From: Oscheius sp. JU75
Lineage: Eukaryota > Nematoda > Chromadorea > Rhabditida > Rhabditidae
Length of the DNA stretch: 64,000 nucleotides
Direction of reading: 5' to 3'
NCBI GenBank assembly: GCA_037178855.1
Contig: JASJZC010000001.1
Coordinates: 5,332,001 to 5,396,000, forward strand
Shown: positions 38,544-50,575 of the stretch, piece by piece
Layout: the number at the start of each line of letters is the position of its first letter
Numbering within the stretch: position 1 is the stretch's first letter
Notes under the pieces: model-generated
Told to the model about the DNA's origin: nothing
The model's input: only the letters and a program-made list of their open reading frames with translations
Databases searched by the model: none
Translations under genes and position numbers: made by a program

Positions 38544-39990
38544 TCTGAAGTAGTTTGTGTTGGTTTTTTGTATGGATTACAAGCCAGAAGTTGCGAGGCC
38601 CTTCCCGTTTTATTTTGGCCAGCGCCATGCCAAAACGGTCTCGGTCGAACGAGTTTTCCCGTGTAGAACAAAGCGCCAAGCTATGACCCTAATTTATTGT
38701 TTCTGCTGCCTATGACGAGAATTTTTCAAGAAAATGGCCGAAATAGAAGTTTTCACATGCGTTGCAGCGGTAAAGTGAGAATGGCAAGCAACTGAGCAAA
38801 AGTACGGGCGAAAGAAAGTGGATAGGACAAGAAGTACAGTGTAACAGCGACCCCCCCGATAAACCTGTTCCATACAAGGGCAAGAAGGACAGCCCCGGCT
38901 GCCATGGTTCAAGAAGGGGAAAGCAGCTGCCACAGGCTCCGCCACGAATGTAGAAAAAAAGAAGACGGCAGGTTTGCCCGACTCGTTTAGAGGCCTGCCA
39001 ATTGAAGCATTTACACTGTTGCATGTTCTTTGGTCGACAGTATACTGCCTAGTTTTCAGTTTACTCGAGAATCACAATGGTTCGTCTCGCTGTTTACGGA
39101 TCTCTGCTTTTGCTGATACGGACTTGCTCCTGTAAATTTCCCTCTCAGCAGAAGGCTGAACTGGAGACAAGAGGAAGTTAAACGGCTAGGATTTTGTGCT
39201 TGTCCGCTTCTTCATAGCCCGTAGAAGTCACTGAAAGGATTCGGTTTGCAAGACAGCTTGAGGATTAGAACTCCCTGTTTCGGTAGTCCAAGAGGGCAGA
39301 AAGAAAACAAGCTGGAAAGATTGAAGATTGGCAGAGCAGTAAACGGTCAAGTTTACTGATTGACATCACGAAACTGTCAACAGGGATCACCTTTGGCCAG
39401 CCACGCGTTGACCAAAGGCGCGCGCTGTTTACGAACCTGGCCAGGCCGCCCTCTGCGAGTGAACCTGGCCGATGCTAGCATTTTGACCGGGTTTGCGATG
39501 CCGGTTGTTGAGATATCTTAACTCGTAGGAGAGCTGACCTATACATCTCTTTCGTGGCACTGAACAAACCAGAGAAAATGAAGCAACGATAGATCGAGCT
39601 TTGCTCATGACTACGGATTCTCGAGATCGACTTTCTTCTGACACTGTACTTTTCGAAATGCCACAAAACATGCATTTGATCATACGTCGTTACTCTCCAA
39701 AAATGCATTTCTTTGATGTTTTTGCCGAGTCGCAAGTCGCGACAAAATCTTTTCACTACGATCTCCCCCGTTTTTGGGCATATAAAACAAATTGAACTTT
39801 TTCTAGCTCATCTGTATCTCCACCTTCGACTGAAAACTCTAGATCTGAAGAAGTCTTGCCAAATTCGCTTTTTTGTCAGAGCCATATAGTGGGCTTCTCT
39901 CTCCAATTCCCAGCTCTTGTAAACACCGCGCCTCGCTCACCTCTATTATATCTTCAGTCTTCTCGCTCCGACAATTCTTTATTTCAGAAA
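38544..39990. other. intergenic region between carboxypeptidase and FARS2
   Basis: Divergent promoters are expected here. Apart from the small ORF at 39077 nothing is supported. Confidence 0.5.
39077..39181 (+). CDS. possible small secreted peptide, 34 residues
   Basis: An ATG follows an acceptor-like GTTTTCAG by 19 bases and opens a frame with a signal-peptide-like start (MVRLAVYGSLLLLIRTCSC) and a short polar tail ending TRGS. It is too short to trust without expression data and may only be the first exon of something larger or chance. Confidence 0.22.
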   Translation: MVRLAVYGSLLLLIRTCSCKFPSQQKAELETRGS

Positions 39991-41753
39991 ATGCTTGTCA
40001 GAATTGTTATAAGGGGATTTCATTGCTCGAGCCGACTAGCCTCTCAGAATGCATCTGCTGCTTGTAGCACTGCTACAGCATCGACTCCGACCACTTCGTA
40101 TGATAGGCCGGCTATATTTGAGGTATTTTCCCCGTCCAATTCAAAAGCTTCTCCAGATTGACGGTAGAAAAGTACCGACAGACGATACGTGGAACTTGTC
40201 TCCTGCGGTGCTGAAAATGATGAAAAGACGACTTCTAGCCGAGCCATCAAACCCGCTGAACCTGCTGAAAGAACGAATCACAAATTATTTTCACGCGGAG
40301 TTTAGGAAACCAGGTATTTCTTTGATGCTTCCCAGTGTCTCAATTCCAGCTTCCAGGCAATCGAAGTCCACTTTTCACTATTTGCGATACAGAACCGCGA
40401 GTTGTGACAAATTTTGAGAATTTCGATTCACTTCTCACACCTTCTGACCACGTTTCTCGGTGAATATTATCGTTGCTTTTTCACGACAGTATTCCAGACG
40501 GCCATCCGACACTTACTACGTTAATTCCTCCAACTGTCTTCGTGCACATACATCGGCTCATCAGCACAAACTCGTCAAGGAAGGGTTGAATGCTTTTCTT
40601 GTATTTGGAGACGTATATAGGAGGGATGAAATTGACCGAACTCACTATCCCTGCTTCCACCAGGTTTGTATCATTAAGTTTTAGTGCATTTACAGGCTCA
40701 GGTAGAAGGAGTTCGTCTCTATAGCACATCACAACTGTTCAACAACCTGCCAGGCCAAGATCTGCCTGTGCTTGAAGCTTCAAAACCGCGAAGCTCGGAG
40801 TCCCAGGAAACGTTGACCGTGGATGCGACGAAGGCATTGGAAATTCAGCTGAAAACTACACTTGAAGTATGTAAAGGGTGGTTAGGAAGTGAGCGCGAAC
40901 CTCATAGAAATAGGCAGAAAGGAAAAAGGGCAGAAGTCTGCAGTAGGAAATAGGCAAGCGTTCGACTGAATATGAACAGTTCATCTTCATCCAGCTTTCG
41001 AAACATCTTCTGTTCAGGGCCTGTCAGACGCGCTGTTTGGCTCCAACTGCGAGAAAAGATGGGTCGATGCCTTCTTTCCTTTCACCCATCCCTCCTATGA
41101 ACTCGAGGTTTTCTACAACGGAAAATGGCTCGAGGTACTAGGCTGTGGAATAATGGAGCAGAAACTACTGGAGTCGGCAGGAGTCTCGGATAAGGTTGGA
41201 TGGGCATTCGGTCTAGGACTCGAACGTATCGCGATGGTTCTTTATGGAATTCCAGATATCAGGTTGGATGAGTTTTAAGCCATAATAATCCACCTTCAGG
41301 CTGTTCTGGTCGAAAGATTCAGGATTTTTATCGCAGTTCAATGGCAAAAAGCCTACAGATTCTGTAAAATACAAGGAAGTCAGTCTTCATCCCCAGGTAT
41401 GCTAAAACTTCTTTTTTTCCAAAGCTCCGTTCAGGTCTTATTCGACATTTCCTTCTTTCTGCCAGAAAGTACGCAATTCAACGATATGACTGCTAATGTA
41501 TACGATCTCATTCGCTCGGTTGGAGGCGATCTCGTCGAACAGGCTAGTTGTTTTCCTGTTTCTAACGCGATTAGGTGAATTGCAGGTCAGTCTAACTGAC
41601 GAGTTCACCAACAAAAAGAAGGGTCTGCGAAGTCAGACCTACAGAATTGTCTATCGGAGCCACGAGAAGGCACTGACCAAGGATGAGGTCAACGTTATTC
41701 ACAAGGAGATTGAACGCCAATTGCTCGCTCAGTTTGCCGTCAAACTCAGATGA
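39991..41753 (+). CDS. FARS2: mitochondrial phenylalanyl-tRNA synthetase
   Basis: Charges mitochondrial tRNA-Phe as a monomer. The N-terminus [20 protein letters not shown] is a typical import presequence. The class II core follows: [14 protein letters not shown], motif 2 in [53 protein letters not shown] and motif 3 in [20 protein letters not shown]. The C-terminal anticodon-binding (FDX-ACB) domain is read from [12 protein letters not shown] to [17 protein letters not shown]. Order and length match human FARS2. Introns are mostly short. Start chosen because the ATG stands three bases after a TTTCAG acceptor and opens the presequence. Confidence 0.96.
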
Positions 41754-42554
41754 GCCTAACATATTAATGAGCTGAGTGTCTGTGACATTCGTCTTATTTT
41801 CCCTAGTTATTAGTTAAGAATTGTTATCTTTTGTTGTTTATAAACTTTTGATCTGCGTAATTTTCACTCTACTCTCACAGTTGCAGTCTGTTTCCTATTT
41901 GTAGCATTTCAAAAAAAAATTTCATCTCCGATTTTCAGACGCATGAAGGAATAAGACTGTTTCGAAACTTTCTTTTCTCTCTATAATCTATCGCTTTCGA
42001 GGGTCAGTTCAGTTTATTTTCCCAGCCGAATACGTTTGATCTGTTATTTAGACGATGCGCATTGAACGAATGTCGCAGATGGTCTAAAGGGCGCAGCTGT
42101 TCGTTCGTGGCCGCTCTTCCATAAAAAAAAACGACGGCTAACAATTCTCACGGCTATCTGCTTCAGCCAGAGATCAAATTACTTGCGTCGAGCATTTGAC
42201 ATTGTCTCTGCTGCCCATAATCTCTCCACGTGTCTGAAAATTTTGTTGGATAAAGCGTCATTAGTCACTTCAGCATTCATTCCCGGATCCTTTATTGCTC
42301 GAAATAATTTCTTATTCAATAACTTACTGAGCTCGCACAGGAATCGAACCCGGATAGTCTTTGCCTCGAGCAGCGAATTTTAGCAATACACCAATTGTGT
42401 GCTGAAATTTTGAAAAGCTGGGGACCCGGAACGCCTAAATATGATTGCATATTGTTACTTAGCCCAAAACCTATAAAATTAGACCTCGAGCGGAATGAAT
42501 CGGTCACGACAGTCAAACAAACAGGGATACGAGGGCAACATTTTTTTCTTTCAG
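41754..42554. other. intergenic region between FARS2 and GALNT2
   Basis: Noncoding except for the tRNA-like and dispersed-repeat stretch at about 42338-42470. Confidence 0.5.
42338..42470 (-). repeat. tRNA-like sequence fused to a dispersed repeat (SINE-like)
   Basis: On the minus strand GGTTCGATTCC (42345-42355) is a perfect RNA polymerase III B box, with an A-box-like AATTGGTG about 50 bases upstream. Acceptor and D stems do not pair properly, so it is not a normal tRNA. Immediately beside it, GGGGACCCGGAACGCC and the following TAAATATGATTGCATAT resemble 29310-29340, and part of that copy resembles 63935-63975. Confidence 0.35.
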
Positions 42555-45010
42555 ATGCCGAAAATATGCCGTATAAAGACTGTAGTAGCGTTAGTTCTAC
42601 TAGGCTGGATGGGGGGAATAGCGTATCTGATGTCATCCGGCTCGTACGATCATAGGAAAGTCATTCAGGAGGCATTTGTAAGTCTTTTGTCGTGTTTATA
42701 AAATGCAACTCTGTCCAGAAACGTCCCTATGATCAGTCGGATACGACAGAATCCGACGCGGCCAAGTCAATACTAGAAAAATCTCAAGAAAGCATAAAAC
42801 AGCCTCCGACTGTGGCGCATTCTCTACCTGGTAAGTTGTTTTGCAGTCTCGTCCATTATTTTTACAGATGGAGTCATTCTTCACCCGAAACTGGAGCCAG
42901 TTCAAACGTGGAAGACCTTCGATTCCGTAGCATACATGAAGAAGGGAGCCCTGAGAGAAGGGGAGGATAAGTACGCGGCGAACAAGTTTAATCAGGCGGC
43001 CAGTGACGCTCTGTCAGCCGATCGGAGCATTCAGGACAGCAGGGAAAAGGCGTAAGTCGACCTCTTGTCTTTCAACTTTGAAGCCATATTAATGAATGAT
43101 AAACGCATCAAAAAAGCGAAACGCGAAACGTTTGTGGCAGGCCCCGCACGATTGAAGCATAACGAGAAGAATTAAAATTGAAAATTGAAAGTAAGAATGT
43201 CCCTTTCGAGCTGTCCTTTTAGGTGTAAAGACGTTGCTTATCTGACTGCGGACCTGGAACCGACATCAGTCATTGTCACATTCCACAACGAGGCACGATC
43301 CACCCTTCTCCGTACTGTGGTCAGCATCCTGAATAGATCTCCTGCCGGACTTGTCAAGGAAATTATCCTGGTCGATGATTTCTCCTTCGATGGTAGGCCT
43401 TCATAGAATGATATGATAGGATTTTTATTTAGATTCCGTAGGCAAAGATATCGCTCAAATCGACAAGGTCACTGTGATTAGAAATACACAAAGAGAAGGT
43501 AAATGCTTAAAGTTTCCACATAAAAATGTGTCCAGGACTGATTAGATCGAGAGTTCGAGGTGCCCAATTGGCATCGGCTCCAATTCTGACCTTTCTCGAC
43601 AGTCACATCGAATGTAATGAGGGCTGGCTCGAGCCGCTGCTCAACAGAATTCACGAGGTATATTTTTACCCTCCGCTCTCTGTAATTCGACTTCAAGGAC
43701 CCAAAAGCTGTCGTTGCTCCAATCATCGATGTCATCAATATGGACAATTTCAACTACGTCCCAGCCAGTGCCGATCTCCGCGGAGGAATGGACTGGAATC
43801 TGGTCTTCCGATGGGAATTCCTCACCGGATCGCTTCGAGAAGAACGACACAGTAATCCTACTGGACCCATCAAGTAACCTTTCGCTACTTTCGCGGAAAA
43901 TGCAAGATTTAGATCCCCTACAATGGCTGGAGGTCTATTTTCTATCCGGAAAGACTGGTTCTTCGAGGTTGGATCATACGACATGGCCATGGAAACGTGG
44001 GGTGGTGAGAACCTTGGTAGGTTCTTTGTCTTTTTACAATACAGAGTTTAGAAATGTCTTTCCGGGTCTGGCAATGTGGAGGACGTCTTGAGATTATGCC
44101 TTGCAGTCGAGTTGGACACGTCTTCAGAAAACAGCATCCATATACGTTCCCCGGAGGATCCGGAAATGTTTTCCAGAGGTTTTTCTAAGTTTAGTTGTTT
44201 CCATAAACAAACTCAGAAATACGCGAAGAGCTGCCGAAGTTTGGATGGATGACTACAAAAACATTTATCTAAAGCATGTTCCGTCGGCTCGATACGTGAA
44301 AATTGGAGAGTAGGTGGTCTTCCAGTTCATAACAAGCCTCCCAATTTGCAGCATATCTGAGCGATTGGCTCTCCGTGAGAAGCTCCAGTGCAAGCCATTT
44401 GAATGGTATCTGAAGGAGGTCTATCCAGAACTGAAGTATGTTTTTTTTTTCTACCATCGCGTATAGGACGAAATATCTGTTAAAAACGACACGGTTTGGC
44501 GCCAAAGACAAAAGAATGCTGTAGGGATTGGCATGTTCGAATTGCGGGAATAACAGATGTTACCGTACTTCCAGAGTTCCCGAGAAAGATCTAGCCGCGT
44601 CGTACGCCCTAAAAAATGGACAAGTTTGTCTCGATACCTTGGGACACAAGACGGACGAGTCTCCAGGAGTCTACCAATGCCACGGGACTGGCGGCAATCA
44701 AGAATGGGATCTGGACAGAAAAACTGGCGTCTTGAAGAGTGTCATCTCGAAACTTTGCATGGTTGCCAACGGTTCGGAGATTGTCTTGGCCGACTGTTAC
44801 TCTGTACGCCCTTTTCTTGCCAACTTTTATGAAAAAAGCATTTAGAACAAAACGAACGCAATACGACTGAACAAGGATAAGGGCTGGCTGGAAACTGGTG
44901 GAAAATGTGTCACCCTGATGGCTAGAGAAGACGACTGGAAGCTGTCAGCGGTCAGATGCGAATCCTCGAACGGCCAACAGCGATGGATCTTCGAGAAGGC
45001 AGTCCAGTAG
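42555..45010 (+). CDS. GALNT2: polypeptide N-acetylgalactosaminyltransferase, GALNT2 type
   Basis: Starts mucin-type O-glycosylation in the Golgi by adding GalNAc to Ser/Thr. Type II membrane protein: short cytoplasmic start, anchor [18 protein letters not shown], stem, GT-A catalytic domain and C-terminal ricin-type lectin. Catalytic words: [23 protein letters not shown] metal site in [57 protein letters not shown] and [20 protein letters not shown]. The lectin has [20 protein letters not shown]. Several blocks are nearly identical to human GALNT2 (INMDNF.YV.ASADL.GG.DWNL), the orthologue of C. elegans gly-4. The ATG lies directly after TTCTTTCAG, suggesting trans-splicing. About ten short introns. 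Confidence 0.95.
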
Positions 45011-45187
45011 TCGTTTAATCTTTTTTGTACATTGCATTTAATTACTCTTGCCTTAACTTATTGTGTGCCTTAAAATCTTACTTTAACCCTTGTGGCTTTA
45101 TGCATTTCCTCGTTTTGTTCTTGCCTAAATCATAACTGTTGCCATTCTAGTCCGGGAAGTTTTAAATTCTTGCCATTTGCCTTGTTG

Positions 45188-45193
45188 AATAAA
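45188..45193 (+). terminator. polyadenylation signal of GALNT2
   Basis: AATAAA about 180 bases after the stop codon. Confidence 0.45.
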
Positions 45194-45691
45194 TCTTTAG
45201 CCAGATTTTCCTCAGTCTCCCAGCTTCTAATGTTCTCCATACCTTTTTTGATTCAAGTCATGTTCAATTGGCGCAATTTCTGAGTCTTGATTGGCTAGGG
45301 ACTTCTAGCCCTATAGCTTTTCCGATTCTCGACTTGGCTCTTATTATACGAGCCTACTCTCCCTGTATCTTGTCATTTTTTTGTTTTACGTTAGGAGAAC
45401 TTTTCATTGCTTGCCCGCTCGCCTCGGGACCTTAGAACTCTCCTTTCGACATTGTTTCATTAATTGTTGCCTAAAAACAAATTGGAAGTGCTGTCCCAGT
45501 ACCAATTTGTAAAAAAATAGCCAGAGACCGTGCCATTTGATATCTCTTTTTTGGATACGCAAAAGTGCGTGAGAAAAGACTCCGACGTCAGGGCTGCGTT
45601 TCGTACGCAACTGGAGTTTACGTGTCACAAAATCTTCCCTCTTTTTCTTGATTATTTTCAAGCTGTTTGCTCTCTAAACTGCTGATTTCAG
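45194..45691. other. intergenic, upstream of TMED gene
   Basis: No gene seen. It probably contains the promoter for the TMED-SDR-FITM2 group. Confidence 0.5.
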
Positions 45692-46496
45692 ATGCTCCTC
45701 CGACTGGTAATAGCCGTCACTCTCATCAGCCTGACACAGGCTCTCTACTTCCACATGAATGAGAATGACAAGAAATGCTTTATCGAGGAAATCCCTGATG
45801 AAACAATGGTATCAATTTAAACAATTAGCTCAAATCCAGGTTACCTTCAGGTAACAGGAAAATACAAAGTACAGCTGTATGATCCTAATACAAAGAACTA
45901 CGGAGAATACCCGAACATTGGAATGCATGTTGAAGTTCGAGATCCCGATGACAAGGTAGGCTTTTTCGGATTGAAAACAAGCTAAATTGCAAATTCAGGT
46001 TGTTCTTTCCAAGCTGTACACGGCCGAGGGAAGATTCACGTTCACCTCTCACACTCCCGGAGAGCATCTCATCTGCCTCTTCTCCAATTCTTCCTCGTGG
46101 TTCAGCGGCGGTCAGCTCCGCATTCATCTCGACATTCAGGCCGGCGAGCATACTCAGGACTACGAACAGGTCAGATTTTAACAATTTTCTAAGACAAACT
46201 CGTGTATAGATCGCTGCCAAAGACAAATTGAATGAGCTTCAACTGAGGATTAGGCAGCTCCTAGATCAAGTCGACCAAATTTCCAAGGAACAAAACTATC
46301 AGCGTTACAGGTTTCTTTAGTTGTTTGCCTCGTCATTCTGGCTAATTTCAGAGAAGAGCGTTTCCGCCAGACTTCGGAATCCACTAACCAGCGAGTTCTC
46401 TGGTGGTCAATTGGACAGACCGTGGTTCTTCTTCTAACTGGCGCCTGGCAGATGCGACATCTCAAGGGGTTCTTCGAAGCTAAGAAACTCGTCTAA
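45692..46496 (+). CDS. p24 family cargo receptor, TMED4/TMED9 type
   Basis: A small type I membrane protein cycling between ER and Golgi in COPI/COPII vesicles. Signal peptide [17 protein letters not shown], then a GOLD domain ([40 protein letters not shown]), a coiled coil ([20 protein letters not shown]), a membrane helix ([20 protein letters not shown]) and tail FFEAKKLV with the FF and KK signals for coat binding. The paired cysteines of the GOLD domain are present. Alpha subfamily (TMED4/9) is favoured by the [17 protein letters not shown] start. The ATG sits directly behind TTTCAG. First of three same-strand genes with short gaps. Confidence 0.93.
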
Positions 46497-46694
46497 TATA
46501 CTCCCGTTTCTTGTTTAGTCCTTGTTTCCCTCCTCTGTATAATTTATGTCTTTGATGGGTGTTGTTCTATTTATTGTGATATATACGATTATGAAGATGC
46601 TAACACTGTCTCTATCAATCGTGGTAGTTTTACCGTAAACTCGGCCTGTTTACATCGTCCGACGGATCTCTGATCGAGGTGTTTTGCAGTAAAT

Positions 46695-48391
46695 ATGGCG
46701 GCTAGACGCTTGATACAGGGTCTCACCTCGCCGTGGTCTCTAGGTTTTTCGGTTGTTGGTGCTAGCTACGGTCTTTACCACATTTGGGAGTACGTTTTCA
46801 CTCTGTTTCCAAGATAAATCCCCATTTTAGCTCTACACAATCGGGTACAAAGTACGACCTTCATGAAGATCTCACGGGAAAAACCTATATCGTCACCGGA
46901 GCCAGCTCTGGAATTGGACAGGTACATATTATTATCCTTCTAGCGGGAAAATCTAGTTTGTTCGAGAAAAAGCAATTTCCAAATTTACGAGGTTTAGGTC
47001 CCTATTTTGTTTTCCTTCCATTCCACGTGATTTCTCGCAGTTTTCATGTTTTCAACATAGCATTTTTACACCCACGAGACAAGTACATTGGTAAAAACAG
47101 CAGTGTATACTGGAGGAACCCGGGAAGAGAATATTCTGGGAAATTTAAATTGTTCGAAACGCTTCTTTTTTTCTGCCGCGAATAATGTGATTTAATGGTA
47201 AACCTTTTTTAGGCAACCGCAGAAGAATTGGCCAAAAGAAATGCCCGTGTCATTATGGCCTGCCGGAATCGCGACAAATGTGTTCAAGTTCGTCGTGATA
47301 TCGTCCTCAACACTAAAAACAAGCAGGTTAGTCCTCACTTGTATCAAATACAACATCAAATACAGGTCTACTGTCGACAATGTGACCTGAACGACTTTGA
47401 TAGTATTCGACAGTTTGTCCAGAAGCTGAGCAAGGGCAAGTTCGAGCTGGATCGCATTGATGGAGTTGTTCACAACGCGGCCATCATGGATGCCAAGAGA
47501 AATATTAATAAAGTAGTATTTTTCTATCTACAGTAGCAAACTTGGTCATTTCAGGACGGGATTGAAAGGACGCTTGCCACGAATCACATGGGATCCTTCC
47601 TGTTGACAGCCCTGCTTTTGGACAAGCTCCTGGCCCAGAATCACCCCGTTCGCATGGTCTTCCTCAACACGAACATCATCGACAGAAAATGTGATCTCGA
47701 CTTTGATGATCTCAACGCTGAGCATCGGAAGAAATACGACGGGTTTGAGGTCTACAAGCAGTCCAAACTGGCTGCTGCTATGTTCGCCAAGGAGTTGAGT
47801 GAGAAAGTTAAAGGTACGTCCGTTTTTTTCCCATCTTTCCCATGTTATTTTTCCTTAAAATTGCTTGCTGAAAACAGGTGTTTTTTTCTAGAAACGAACA
47901 TCACTGTGGCCGTAGCCGATCCCGGCAGAACAAAGTCGGCTCTCAGTGCCCAAATGGATCACCAGAAGTTCTTCTTGAGTAGATGGCTCCTCAAAATTGT
48001 CAGGTTCGTTCTCTTTCCCTGATTTTGGTTCAACACATGTTTGTAGTTTCGGAATGGGCGAACGTAGAACCGAGAAGGCCGTACGTCCGGTCCTCTACGC
48101 TCTCTGCGATCCCGATATGGCTAACACGAACGGCGTTTTCATCGAGTAGGTCGCTTCATATTTCGTAGCATAACCGAATTTAGTCGAGAACGAGTCGAAC
48201 AAACTTGGAACGCCAACGTGGAAGACGTCGAACTTCGAAAGAAACTCTGGGACACGAGTGTCGTCTGGACAAAACTTGGTCAGCACATGGCCCAGCTGAA
48301 ACAGGATCTTGGAGAAGTCGCCAGCAATTTAGAGGAGCCAATTGCCGTTTCCGCAGAAGGTCGATCGTGGAAACGACTGTGGCTGTGGTGA
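46695..48391 (+). CDS. retinol dehydrogenase-like short-chain dehydrogenase
   Basis: An NAD(P)-dependent SDR of the RDH11-14/WWOX-like group, probably membrane-anchored by the N-terminal segment SLGFSVVGASYGLYHIW. The cofactor motif is TGASSGIG, the structural motif is HNAAI (usually NNAG) and the active-site pair is YKQSK. In the strand that normally reads VNVSS the sequence is MVFLNTNIID, so the catalytic serine appears replaced by Thr or Asn. The C-terminal part (DVELRKKLWDTSVVWTKLGQ) fits the group. Start at the ATG after GTTTTGCAG. It lies 198 bp after the TMED gene and 162 bp before FITM2, on the same strand. Substrate unknown. Confidence 0.88.
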
Positions 48392-48553
48392 ACAGTCGCG
48401 ATTCTTTTACCCTAGTCAGCTAGATTTGTTTGTTTTCCTGTTATAAAATCTTTTTCAATGCGTTTAATATGTACTCGGGTTGCAACCCTTGTTACTCGTA
48501 AATCCATCGTTTATTTCTGTTTACCAGTTCTGCAGACTAGTACAAAGCTAGAA

Positions 48554-49695
48554 ATGGCCTTGGAAAACACGCCAGGAATATTACTAGGAATGTCTATACA
48601 GGTAATTTTGTCGAGAATATTCAACAAAGTTGTCAATTTCAGTGTGGCAGGAAGTTTCTGTTCTACGAACCCCGCAAACTGGCTGTTATTCTCTTCTGTT
48701 CGATTTTCATGCTCTCGACGGTCGCATCCTTCATGACCTTTCCCGAAGACGTCTATCTTGTCCAGGTTCTTGAACATTTTTGAACTCATAGAGGAAGTTT
48801 GCAGAAACACAGTGTGTTCAATCAGTACGGCGTCAAGATGGGCTGGTTTTGGACCTGGGTCGTCGTGGCTCCGTTCATTTTCTTCACCTGCAAGGCTGCC
48901 GGAGTCAATCCCCTTCAGCATTTTCTTCGTCTCTTCGTCGCTACATTCCTTTGGTGGCTCTGCGTTGGCGGGTACGTTATACTGCTATTTTCTGTCATAA
49001 GATGCTCTAGATTTCATCGTTTCCAAAACCTGACGTCTCACTGCGACAAGAGCCGCAGTCTAACCCATACACAATGTTCAGAGTCCAATGGCATCTGGAT
49101 TCCTGGTCAGTCTTCCATCTAAATCGCAATACGATTCAGTTTGTAGGCTTCGACATCTCTGGACATTGCTTCCTGATGGTCTACAGTATGTTAATCATGT
49201 CCGAAGAGGCGAAAGCTTTTCGCAATTGGAGCCAAGTTGGTCAGGGATTGCAAGAAGCAGCTCGAGGAGAAGACGAGATGACCACACGAGTAGTACAATT
49301 CTCTTTTGTCGGAATGTTCGTCCTCTCACTCATCTGGATCAAGCAGCTCTTTATTTCCACACTCTATTATCATATCTGGTATGACAAGGTATGCATAGTC
49401 TTATGTTTTTTTTTCCACAAGCGAGTCTTGCCTCTTTGGGCAATTATTTTCGGAAAACGCACTCGCGAACTCGCCCGTTTTGCTCAGCTCCTGCGAGAAT
49501 TATTGCATCATTAGTAGGTTTAAAGTAGTAGGTCTTTCTCATTTGATCCAACTACCAACGCCGGACTCTCTTCAAAATTCGTTTCAGGTAGTCGGAGCCC
49601 TCTTTGCCATCGGCTGCTGGTTTCTAACCTACCGTTTCCTCTACCCAGCCGGCTTTCTACAGATGCCCAACCACAGAAAGCCTCTCCAAAACTAG
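48554..49695 (+). CDS. FITM2: fat storage-inducing transmembrane protein (FIT family)
   Basis: An ER multi-pass protein needed for lipid-droplet formation, related to lipid phosphatases. The FIT signature is GFDISGHCFLMVYSMLIMSE (near 49145-49205), with the first conserved His; the second is in STLYYHIWYDK (near 49370). Hydrophobic segments include AVILFCSIFMLSTVASFM, WFWTWVVVAPFIFFTCKA, FVGMFVLSLIWIKQLFI and ALFAIGCWFLTYRFLYPA. An intron of about 50 bases splits the region before the signature. Polyadenylation signal at 49800. It is the last gene of the three-gene group. Confidence 0.92.
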
Positions 49696-49799
49696 CCTCA
49701 TGGGCATAGTCACTAAAACAAATGCCTCTGCTCCGTTCGATTCGAAATGCCGGTGTGTGATAGTCTTTACCCAGTAGTATTTGTGCGTAATAATACTGT

Positions 49800-49805
49800 A
49801 ATAAA
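49800..49805 (+). terminator. polyadenylation signal of FITM2
   Basis: AATAAA about 100 bases after the stop codon. Confidence 0.6.
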
Positions 49806-50575
49806 CGGTTTCTGTCTCTGTTCTGGACCAGAGTCGTCTGCTGGCTAATTGACTTTGACAGCTAACAAGAGACGGAATGGACAGCCTCCGGAACAATTAG
49901 GAATGATGGGGAGGAAGAAGACTACGGTGTTAAAATGTAGGAGCACTGAAGTTTTATTAGAATATCGCCTGTCCAATCGATCTTTATTTCGAGCCTGTTC
50001 CTTGTCGTGTTAGAAGTATTTTTATGCGGGCACTTCGCCTTCTTTCATCGTGCTCATGGGGCGCCTACAGTACTGTTGAGATGAAAAACATAGCGGTGTT
50101 AAAGTGAAGGAATGCTGAAATTTCATGAGAACATGGCCTGTGTGATCGTTTCTTGTCTGTCTTCTAAGCCTGTGAACACAAACTTGTCACGAAGCGTACA
50201 AGACAAAAATTGGCGGTGCGATTGAACCGTATTCGACAGTACTTGCGCTTCAACGCAAATTTTGTTTATTCAGAAATTCAACGAAACGCAAGAATTTTTA
50301 GGACTTTTTTAGACGTTTTTACTTTGAATCTATTCAGCTTCGTAACAGCAAACTACAAGAGGTGGCGAGGCTTTTATGAGACGGCAATAGTATTGTTGAG
50401 GCGGATAGCACAGAACGAAACAGCCAAATGACCAGAATAGCTCATAAATACCCCACCAAGACACCTTAAATTCTCGCGGCCTCTGAAGATAATGGAGAGC
50501 GACTTTTACCTAATGGCTGGCGTCTATCCTCGCCCCGCCCCTCCAGAACATCTTCTAATCGCCTAATCGGCAGTC
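49806..50575. other. intergenic, upstream of the Rax gene
   Basis: It contains the direct repeat at 49923-50141. TAATCGCCTAATCGG just before the Rax start carries two TAAT-type homeodomain core sites. Confidence 0.45.
49923..50141 (+). repeat. diverged direct repeat, about 50-bp units 168 bp apart
   Basis: Unit 49923-49972 (TACGGTGTTAAAATGTAGGA onward) recurs as 50091-50141 with substitutions; both end in GCCTGT. This looks like an old local duplication. Confidence 0.6.

Noticed and set aside
43478-43990. Minus-strand frames in the GALNT2 locus
   Set aside because: Shadows of the catalytic-domain exons, which read correctly on the plus strand.
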